A DNA stretch of 29,441 nucleotides, from contig CAKUEM010000023.1 in NCBI GenBank assembly GCA_934646115.1, positions 1 to 29,441 on the forward strand, written 5' to 3'. The stretch comes from an uncultured Oscillospiraceae bacterium. GTDB taxonomy: Bacteria; Bacillota; Clostridia; Oscillospirales; JAAYXM01. Each line of letters begins with the position of its first letter. Position 1 is the first letter of the stretch. Positions 23,521 through 29,441 of the stretch are shown piece after piece. The translations under genes and the position numbers were made by a program. Under the pieces are notes generated by a model, which saw nothing but the letters and a program-made list of their open reading frames with translations, was not told where the DNA came from and made no database searches.

Positions 23521-25326
23521 GTGCCACAGAAGAAGCATATTCGCAATTTTTCGATCATTGCCCATATTGACCACGGGAAATCCACGCTTGCCGATCGCCT
23601 GCTGGAGCACTGCAACGCGGTCACGACCCGCGAGATGGAGAGTCAGCTCCTCGATAACATGGAGCTGGAGCGTGAGCGCGGCATTACGATCAAGGCGCGC
23701 GCCGTGAAGCTCAATTACCGCGCGCAGGATGGCGAGACCTATACGTTTAATTTGATCGATACGCCCGGCCATGTGGATTTTAATTATGAAGTTTCGCGCT
23801 CGCTTGCGGCGTGCGAGGGTGCGATCCTCGTGGTTGACGCGGCGCAGGGCATTGAGGCGCAAACGCTGGCGAACACTTACCTTGCGATCGAGCATGGGCT
23901 TGAGGTGCTGCCGGTGATCAATAAAATTGACCTGCCGAGCGCAGATCCCGAGCGGGTCGCGCATGAGATCGAGGATGTGATCGGCATTCCCGCGCTGGAT
24001 GCGCCGCGTATTTCCGCGAAAACCGGCGTGAATATCGAAGAAGTGTTAGAGCGGATCGTCACCGATATTCCCGCGCCGGAGGGCGACGATGACGCCCCGC
24101 TCCGCGCGATTATTTTTGACAGTCAATATGACGCATACCGCGGCGTGATCGTGTATTTGCGCGTGATGGATGGGGCGCTTCGACCCGGAATGCGCATTCG
24201 CATGATGGCGACCGGGGCGGAGTTTGACTTGGTCGAGGTCGGCTATCTGCGCCCACTTGGCTATGAGCCGGCGGAGCAGCTTTGCGCGGGCGAGGTGGGC
24301 TATCTGACCGCGAGCATCAAAAACGTGAAGGATACGCGCGTGGGCGATACCGTGACCGGGTGCGACCATCCGGCGGATGCGCCGCTGCCCGGCTATCGCA
24401 GGGTGCAGCCGATGGTGTTCTCCGGTATTTACCCGGCGGACGGCGCGAAATATCCCGACCTGCGCGACGCGCTGGACAAGCTGCGCCTAAACGACGCGGC
24501 GCTTACCTATGAGCCGGAATCGTCTGTGGCGCTGGGGTTTGGCTTCCGCTGCGGATTTCTTGGGCTTTTGCATATGGAGATCATTCAGGAGCGGCTGGAG
24601 CGCGAGTATAATCTCGACCTGATCACCACCGCGCCGAGCGTTATTTATAAAATTAAAAAGACAAACGGCGAGGAGGTCATGATCGACAACCCGCTCAATT
24701 ACCCGAACCCGACGGAGATCGAATGGGCGGAGGAGCCGTTTGTTGCGGCGAGCATCATCACGCCGGTCGATTATGTCGGCAATATTATGGAGCTGTGCCA
24801 GGATCGGCGCGGCGTGTTTAAAGATATGAAATATCTGGACGAGACGCGCGTGGAAATGCATTACGACATGCCGCTGAACGAAATTATTTATGACTTTTTT
24901 GACGCGCTGAAATCGCGCACGCGCGGCTATGCCTCGCTCGATTATGAGCTGAGCGGATATCGCCGGTCCGACCTCGTTAAGCTGGACATTCTGCTCAACG
25001 GCGAGGTGGTGGACGCGCTGTCCTTCATTGTGCATTCCGAAAAGGCATATGCGCGGGCGCGCCGCATCGCCGAGAAGCTGAAGGAGAACATCCCGCGCCA
25101 GCTGTTTGAGATCCCGATCCAGGCATCGATCGGCAATAAGATCATCGCGCGCGAAACGGTGAAGGCGCTGCGCAAGGACGTGCTTGCCAAGTGCTACGGC
25201 GGCGATATCACGCGCAAAAAGAAGCTGCTTGAAAAGCAGAAGGAAGGCAAAAAACGCATGCGGAGCTTGGGCAGCGTGGAGGTTCCGCAGGAGGCGTTTA
25301 TGGCGGTTTTGAAGCTGGACGAATAG
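23521..25326 (+). CDS. lepA: Elongation factor 4 (LepA)
   Basis: Ribosome-associated GTPase, 601 aa, the normal length. G1 AHIDHGKST (about residues 15-23), G2 region RGITIKA, G3 DTPGHVDF, G4 NKIDLP, and the LepA-specific C-terminal domain ending KKRMRSLGSVEVPQEAFMAVL. I chose GTG 23521: GAGGT (23506-23510) is 10 nt before it and the family starts at about this point (VPQKKHIRNFSII). The frame is open 40 codons further upstream, but that covers the promoter. Head of a lepA-hemW-ACT-UPF0210 run. Confidence 0.96.
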   Translation: MPQKKHIRNFSIIAHIDHGKSTLADRLLEHCNAVTTREMESQLLDNMELERERGITIKARAVKLNYRAQDGETYTFNLIDTPGHVDFNYEVSRSLAACEGAILVVDAAQGIEAQTLANTYLAIEHGLEVLPVINKIDLPSADPERVAHEIEDVIGIPALDAPRISAKTGVNIEEVLERIVTDIPAPEGDDDAPLRAIIFDSQYDAYRGVIVYLRVMDGALRPGMRIRMMATGAEFDLVEVGYLRPLGYEPAEQLCAGEVGYLTASIKNVKDTRVGDTVTGCDHPADAPLPGYRRVQPMVFSGIYPADGAKYPDLRDALDKLRLNDAALTYEPESSVALGFGFRCGFLGLLHMEIIQERLEREYNLDLITTAPSVIYKIKKTNGEEVMIDNPLNYPNPTEIEWAEEPFVAASIITPVDYVGNIMELCQDRRGVFKDMKYLDETRVEMHYDMPLNEIIYDFFDALKSRTRGYASLDYELSGYRRSDLVKLDILLNGEVVDALSFIVHSEKAYARARRIAEKLKENIPRQLFEIPIQASIGNKIIARETVKALRKDVLAKCYGGDITRKKKLLEKQKEGKKRMRSLGSVEVPQEAFMAVLKLDE

Positions 25327-25348
25327 CCGTTTGAGGGAGGAAAACCTT

Positions 25349-26533
25349 GTGAAGCCACTTGGGATTTATATCCATATCCCGTTCTGCAAAAGCAAATGCG
25401 CCTATTGCGATTTTTATTCGCGCCTCGGCACGAAAAAGCAGATGGGCGAATATACCCGCGCGCTCGCGGCGCACCTCGCCGAGGGCAACCTGCGCGAGAC
25501 GGATTATGAAGTGGATACCATCTATTTCGGCGGCGGCACGCCGACCGTGCTGCCGGTTAGTGACCTTTCGCGCATTGTCAACGCCATCTACCGCAATTTC
25601 AAGGTCCCCGAGGAGTGCGAGATGACGATCGAGGCAAACCCGGAGAGCGTAACGGGCGCGCTTTTAAAAAAGCTTAAAAAGCTCGGCTTTAACCGCATAT
25701 CCTTTGGGGCGCAGTCGTCTTGCCCCGAAGAGCTTTTAGAGCTTTCGCGCATCCATACCTTCGATCAGGTGGAGGAGGCGGTGCAGCTTGCGCGCGCGGC
25801 GGAGTTTTCCAACATTTCGATCGATTTGATGTATGGGCTGCCCGGGCAGACGATGGAGACGTTTCGCGCCTCGCTTGAGGATGTGCTCGCCCTTGAGCCG
25901 GAGCATATTTCCTGCTATGCGCTCAAGCTGGAAGAGGGCACGCCGATGGCGAAAAACGCGGCGGCGTATCGCTTCCCGGATGAGGACACGGTCGCCGATA
26001 TGTATCTGTTCGCGGTCGAGCTGCTGGCAAAGCATGGCTATGAGCAGTATGAAATTTCTAATTTCGCAAAGCCGGGCTTTGCGTCGAAGCATAATAAAAA
26101 ATATTGGGATATGAGCGAATATTGGGGCTTTGGCCCGTCGGCGCATTCGTTTATGAATAAAATGCGCTTCCATTATATCGCCGATACCGAGGCGTATATC
26201 AACGGCATCCAAACCGGGGGCGAGATCATTACAAAATGCGAGAGCGCGCAGCCCGGCGAGCGCGCGGGCGAATATATCATGCTCGCCCTGCGCACGACGG
26301 ACGGTATCTCCGCCAAGGTTCTGGAGCGCAAGTATCTGACCTATTTCGACGAGATCGAAAAGGTGATGCTCAAGTATCACAAAATGGGTCTTGCGGAGTT
26401 TGACGGCACGAATTGGCGCTTAACGCCGCGCGGCTTTCTGGTCTCTAACACGATCATTACCGACGCGCTCCTCGCGCTGGAGCGGTCACGCGGGGTAGTC
26501 AACCGCACGAATATTTATCACAAAATTGTGTGA
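25349..26533 (+). CDS. hemW: Radical SAM heme chaperone HemW
   Basis: 394 aa. Radical SAM protein related to HemN but lacking its oxidase features; the family binds heme and is thought to deliver it to acceptor proteins. Cys13, Cys17 and Cys20 in CKSKCAYCDFYS are the cluster ligands; the HemN-type fourth Cys right after them is absent, as expected for HemW. IYFGGGTPTVL, EANPESV, GLPGQTMETF and GFGPSAHSF are present. Start GTG 25349 has GGGAGG 8 nt upstream and begins right at the barrel; a TTG at 25331 lies inside that site and is unlikely. It follows lepA by 22 nt, the usual order in Bacillota. Confidence 0.93.
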   Translation: MKPLGIYIHIPFCKSKCAYCDFYSRLGTKKQMGEYTRALAAHLAEGNLRETDYEVDTIYFGGGTPTVLPVSDLSRIVNAIYRNFKVPEECEMTIEANPESVTGALLKKLKKLGFNRISFGAQSSCPEELLELSRIHTFDQVEEAVQLARAAEFSNISIDLMYGLPGQTMETFRASLEDVLALEPEHISCYALKLEEGTPMAKNAAAYRFPDEDTVADMYLFAVELLAKHGYEQYEISNFAKPGFASKHNKKYWDMSEYWGFGPSAHSFMNKMRFHYIADTEAYINGIQTGGEIITKCESAQPGERAGEYIMLALRTTDGISAKVLERKYLTYFDEIEKVMLKYHKMGLAEFDGTNWRLTPRGFLVSNTIITDALLALERSRGVVNRTNIYHKIV

Positions 26534-26563
26534 CATATTGTATAAAATAAAGGAGATATTACA

Positions 26564-26833
26564 ATGCGTACTGTTATTAGCGTAATCGGTAAGGATACGG
26601 TTGGCATTATCGCGCGGATTTCTGCGGTGCTTTCCGAGCATGACATCAATGTGCTGGACATCACGCAGAGCGTATTGGGCGATCTGTTCGTCATGGTGCT
26701 GCTCGCGGATATTTCGAAAAGCCGCGTGGATTTCACGGCGCTTGTCGGCGAGCTGGACGCTCTGGGCGAGGAGCTTGGGCTTAAGATCCACACCATGCAT
26801 GAGGATGTATTCAATTCAATGCATCGAATTTAG
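26564..26833 (+). CDS. ACT domain protein (UPF0237 family)
   Basis: 89-aa single ACT-domain protein, a small-ligand (usually amino acid) sensing fold. VIGKDTVGIIARISAVLSEHDINVLDI contains the ligand-loop Gly and Asp at residues 9-14 typical of the family. AAGGAG precedes ATG 26564. It is followed 12 nt later by the UPF0210 gene, a pairing that is conserved in many bacteria. The ligand is unknown. Confidence 0.92.
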   Translation: MRTVISVIGKDTVGIIARISAVLSEHDINVLDITQSVLGDLFVMVLLADISKSRVDFTALVGELDALGEELGLKIHTMHEDVFNSMHRI

Positions 26834-26845
26834 TGAGGTAGAGGC

Positions 26846-28204
26846 ATGATAAATTCTTTTGACATTGTAGAAACGATCAAGATGATCGAAGAGGAGCATC
26901 TGGATATCCGCACGATCACGATGGGGATCTCGCTGCGCGACTGCTGCTCTTCGGATATCGATGTGTGCGCGCAGAAAATTTATGACAAAGTTGTGCGCTG
27001 CGCGAAGGATCTGGTAAAAACCGGCGAGGCGATCGAGTGTGAATACGGCATCCCGATCATCCATAAGCGCGTTTCGGTCACGCCGATCGCGCTGCTTGCC
27101 GATTCGTGCGACAGTGCGGATGTTACGAAGCTTGCCCGCGCGCTTGACCGCGCGGCGGCAGAGATCGGCGTGAATTTTATCGGCGGCTACGGCGCGCTGG
27201 TACATAAGGGCTTCACGCGCGGCGATACGAACCTGATCGATTCCATCCCGGAGGCGCTGGCGGAGACCGAGCGCGTGTGTTCTTCGGTCAACGTGGCGAC
27301 AACGCGCGCGGGCATCAATATGGATGCGGTCGCGCGCATGGGAAAGATCGTAAAAGAGGCGGCGCGCCTCACGGCAGACCGAGATTCGATTGGCTGCGCA
27401 AAATTTGTTGTGTTTTCCAATGCAACGGAGGATAATCCGTTTATGGCGGGCGCGTTCCACGGCGTGGGCGAGGGCGAATGCGTTATCAATGTCGGCGTGT
27501 CCGGTCCGGGCGTTGTGCATAAGGCGATCCGCCGCGCGGGCGATTGCGACCTGGCGGCGCTTGCGGAGATCGTGAAGCGCACCGCGTTTAAAATCACGCG
27601 TATGGGTCAGCTGGTCGCGCGCGAGGCGTCGCGCCGGTTGAATGTCCCGTTTGGGATCGTTGACCTGTCGCTTGCGCCGACCCCGGCGATCGGCGACTCG
27701 GTCGCGCATATTTTAGAGGAAATGGGGCTTGAGCGCGTGGGCGCGCACGGGACGACGGCGGCGCTCGCGCTGCTCAACGACGCGGTGAAAAAAGGCGGCG
27801 TGATGGCGAGCGCGCATGTCGGCGGCTTGTCCGGTGCATTCATCCCGGTCAGCGAGGACGCGGGCATGATCGAGGGTGTGCGCTGCGGCTCGCTGTCGTT
27901 TGATAAGCTTGAGGCGATGACTGCGGTCTGCTCGGTCGGATTGGATATGATCGCGATCCCGGGCGATACCACGGCGGAGGTCATTTCTGCGATCATTGCG
28001 GATGAAATCTCGATCGGCGTTGTGAATAATAAAACCACCGCGGTGCGCGTGATCCCGGCGGTCGGGAAATCCGCGGGCGACGAGGTGTGCTATGGCGGTC
28101 TGCTCGGCTCTGCGCCGATCATGGAGATCAACACGAAGTCGCCGGCGCGCTTTATCACGCGCGGCGGGCGTATCCCCGCACCGATGCACAGCCAACGAAA
28201 TTAA
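26846..28204 (+). CDS. UPF0210 family protein (DUF711, PFL-like fold)
   Basis: 452 aa, cytoplasmic, matching UPF0210 along its length (start INSFDIVETIKMIEEEHLDIRTITMGISL-like, GINMDAVARMGK, VIDVGVSGPG-like INVGVSGPGVV, SLAPTPAIGDSVAHILE, AIPGDTTAEVISAIIADE). The fold is related to glycyl radical enzymes, but members lack a proven activity and I see no glycyl radical motif. Ribosome binding site GAGGTAGAGG precedes ATG 26846. Function unknown; likely works with the ACT protein upstream, which could sense its ligand. Confidence 0.93.
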   Translation: MINSFDIVETIKMIEEEHLDIRTITMGISLRDCCSSDIDVCAQKIYDKVVRCAKDLVKTGEAIECEYGIPIIHKRVSVTPIALLADSCDSADVTKLARALDRAAAEIGVNFIGGYGALVHKGFTRGDTNLIDSIPEALAETERVCSSVNVATTRAGINMDAVARMGKIVKEAARLTADRDSIGCAKFVVFSNATEDNPFMAGAFHGVGEGECVINVGVSGPGVVHKAIRRAGDCDLAALAEIVKRTAFKITRMGQLVAREASRRLNVPFGIVDLSLAPTPAIGDSVAHILEEMGLERVGAHGTTAALALLNDAVKKGGVMASAHVGGLSGAFIPVSEDAGMIEGVRCGSLSFDKLEAMTAVCSVGLDMIAIPGDTTAEVISAIIADEISIGVVNNKTTAVRVIPAVGKSAGDEVCYGGLLGSAPIMEINTKSPARFITRGGRIPAPMHSQRN

Positions 28205-28238
28205 AAAAACACACGCTGTCTGATTTCAGACAGCGTGT
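28203..28238. terminator. Terminator between convergent UPF0210 and GNAT genes
   Basis: A perfect 13-bp stem (28211-28223 with 28226-28238) and a 2-nt loop. Read on the minus strand it is followed by a G/T pair and seven T, a strong terminator for the GNAT gene. On the plus strand the following TATATC is poor, so it may only weaken read-through from UPF0210. Confidence 0.88.
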
Positions 28239-28250
28239 ATATCTATGCGG

Positions 28251-28649
28251 TCAGCCCTGCAAGATGCCCTGCATGGCGCAGCCATCCTGCGCCGCGGCAA
28301 AACCGCATGCCTGATAAAACCCTTCGCGCCCCGGCTCAGCCAGCGCGGTGACGACGAGATATTCACCCGGCGCAAGCGCCGACTGGAACTGCGCGAGCGC
28401 TTCCGTGAGCATGGCGCGCCCCACGCCGCGCCGCCGCCATGGCTGCGATACGAAAACATCGTGGAAATAGCAGAACATCGCGCCGTCGCACAGTGCGCGC
28501 AGCATGCCGATCACGTGCCCGTCTGCCACGGCGCGCAGCGTCAGGCTTGAGCCGCGGATCGCCCGCGCGGCGACCGCATATGGGATATCCGGGCGCAGCG
28601 CGGTATAATCCTCCGGGGTCAGGCGGTTTTTTTCAAGCTGGATAGTCAT
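28251..28649 (-). CDS. GNAT family N-acetyltransferase
   Basis: 132 aa. Acetyl-CoA-dependent transferase fold: beta strands LRAVADGHVIGMLRAL and YFHDVFVSQPWRRRGVGRAML, where RRRGVG is the acetyl-CoA pyrophosphate loop, then LTEALAQF and a C-terminal EGFYQACGF that is typical of small GNATs. AGGAG lies 8 nt before ATG 28649. The frame runs a further 73 codons upstream, across the tadA start region; that extension has no family similarity and I reject it. Substrate unknown. Confidence 0.9.
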   Translation of the reverse strand: MTIQLEKNRLTPEDYTALRPDIPYAVAARAIRGSSLTLRAVADGHVIGMLRALCDGAMFCYFHDVFVSQPWRRRGVGRAMLTEALAQFQSALAPGEYLVVTALAEPGREGFYQACGFAAAQDGCAMQGILQG

Positions 28650-28709
28650 AGAAAGCGCTCCTTTTATTGTTTGCGCCGCGCGCGGCGCGCGAATGGATGG
28701 TGTACCATT

Positions 28710-29180
28710 ATGATACCACAAGAGACCTATATGCGGGAAGCCCTGAAATTGGCGGATGAGGCAGCCGCCGCGGGCGAGGCGCCGATCGGCTGCGTGATCG
28801 TGCGCGACGGCGTGATCGTGGGGCGCGGTATGAACCGGCGCGAGCGTGATCGTGATGCGCTGGCGCATGCGGAGCTTTGCGCCATTGCCGAGGCGTGCCG
28901 AACGCTGGGCGGCTGGCGGCTGTTTGGCTGCGAGTTATATGTTACGCTTGAGCCGTGCCCGATGTGCGCCGGTGCGATCATCAATGCGCGGATCGACCGC
29001 GTGATTTTCGGCGCGTTTGACCCGAAGGCGGGCTCGTGCGGCAGCGTGGTCGATCTGTTCTCGCTGCCTTATAACCATAAGCCGGAACTGGTGGGCGGCG
29101 TGCTGGAGGAGGAATGCGCCGCGCGTCTGCGCGACTTTTTCGGCGCGTTGCGCGCGAAAAAGAAAAAAATCGAAAGTTAA
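28710..29180 (+). CDS. tadA: tRNA-specific adenosine deaminase
   Basis: Zinc deaminase that converts A34 to inosine in tRNA-Arg(ACG). 156 aa. Zinc ligands His53, Cys83 and Cys86 and catalytic Glu55 appear as AHAE and EPCPMCAGA; FGAFDPKAGSCGSVVDLF is characteristic of TadA. I chose ATG 28710; its ribosome binding site is weak (GGATGGTG about 9 nt upstream), and ATG 28731 is an alternative. It is divergent from the GNAT gene with a gap of only 60 nt, which holds a short inverted repeat (28697-28708) and a GC-rich palindrome. Confidence 0.95.
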   Translation: MIPQETYMREALKLADEAAAAGEAPIGCVIVRDGVIVGRGMNRRERDRDALAHAELCAIAEACRTLGGWRLFGCELYVTLEPCPMCAGAIINARIDRVIFGAFDPKAGSCGSVVDLFSLPYNHKPELVGGVLEEECAARLRDFFGALRAKKKKIES

Positions 29181-29201
29181 TAAAATATTAATAAAATATG
29201 C

Positions 29202-29323
29202 TTAATTTTGTAATATTTCTCCGGTATACTAATAATCGTAGAAAGCAGATGCGTAGTTTTTTCTCTTTACTCCCCCTCCTATTTTAATTGTTCAAAAAAG
29301 CAGACCGTTGGGTCTGCTTTTTT
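29202..29323 (+). ncRNA. Possible small RNA with anti-Shine-Dalgarno stretch (tentative)
   Basis: TATACT (29225-29230) with a weak -35 TTAATT (29202-29207) at 17 nt, then about 85 nt ending in a strong terminator. The would-be RNA contains CTCCCCCTCCT (29270-29280), complementary to strong ribosome binding sites, in an otherwise unstructured pyrimidine-rich region. No coding frame fits. It could equally be the untranslated tail of the tadA transcript. Confidence 0.35.
29294..29323 (+). terminator. Intrinsic terminator downstream of tadA
   Basis: Arms 29294-29306 and 29311-29323 are perfectly complementary (AAAAAAGCAGACC with GGTCTGCTTTTTT) around a GTTG loop. It ends tadA or the small RNA proposed here. 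Confidence 0.92.
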
Positions 29324-29394
29324 GCGTTTGCAGAAAAAAAGCGCTGTGCGCCCGCCGCCGCCATAGATCCCGCCGCAATTTGCGCGGCAGCGGC

Positions 29395-29423
29395 TTGACA
29401 AATCCGCCTGGGTTTGCTAGAAT
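29395..29423 (+). promoter_or_regulatory. Strong sigma-A promoter pointing out of the window
   Basis: Perfect TTGACA (29395-29400), a 17-nt spacer and TAGAAT (29418-29423). Transcription would begin near 29430, leaving about 12 bases in view. In many Bacillota tadA is followed by the signal recognition particle RNA gene and dnaX, so this may be the promoter of one of them; nothing in the remaining bases decides. Confidence 0.82.
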
Positions 29424-29441
29424 TTTCTTGTTGCCTTGGAG

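Noticed and set aside
28650..28868. N-terminal extension of the GNAT protein
   Set aside because: It is antisense to the tadA start, histidine- and arginine-rich without homology, and ATG 28649 has AGGAG at good spacing.
1..29441. Very frequent GCGC and GCGCGC words as a possible repeat or recognition-site array
   Set aside because: They are spread through all genes and reflect codon use (GCG, CGC) rather than a local repeat; no regular spacing was seen.

Overview
The window is about 29 kb of GC-rich DNA with many GCG and CGC codons and very frequent GCGC words. It comes from an endospore-forming member of the Bacillota, most likely class Clostridia. The evidence is spoIIE and gpr, a T-box riboswitch, purine-rich AGGAGG ribosome binding sites, SLH domains and several lipoproteins. 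No order or species can be fixed from sequence reading alone. I found no tRNA, rRNA, CRISPR array, phage or insertion sequence.

Layout from left to right. (1) The 3' part of an N-acetylhexosamine kinase-type gene, cut by the window edge. (2) On the minus strand, a tryptophan-type T-box leader drives a three-gene ABC importer (trpX-trpY-trpZ type). (3) A minus-strand RlmD/RumA-type rRNA methyltransferase is divergent from (4) a plus-strand run: murD, three tandem M42 metallo-aminopeptidases, and an SLH-anchored protein with a duplicated cysteine-peptidase-like domain. This last gene carries an in-frame TAA just after its signal peptide. (5) An orphan solute-binding lipoprotein (minus) is divergent from a small lipoprotein gene that appears frameshifted. 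(6) A polar amino acid ABC importer has a strong promoter and a long, GC-rich, foldable leader. (7) A ferritin-like/DUF2383-like helical protein (minus) is divergent from an mscL - NimA-like - MGMT-like cluster. (8) On the minus strand, spoIIE is followed by a small membrane protein. (9) A small lipoprotein (plus). (10) gpr (minus) is divergent from lepA-hemW-ACT-UPF0210 (plus). (11) A GNAT acetyltransferase (minus) is divergent from tadA (plus). After tadA come a terminator, a possible short RNA, and a strong promoter pointing out of the window.

Most transcription units end in clear intrinsic terminators, several placed to serve convergent genes. Themes are amino acid uptake (tryptophan-regulated and polar amino acid importers), peptide and cell-wall metabolism (MurD, M42 triplet, SLH protein), sporulation and germination (SpoIIE, GPR) and translation (RlmD, LepA, TadA). 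I see no clear new defence or mobile system. The best second-look items are the two apparently broken secreted-protein genes, the M42 triplet with an altered metal ligand in its middle member, the foldable leader before the amino acid importer, and the possible small RNA with an anti-Shine-Dalgarno stretch after tadA.
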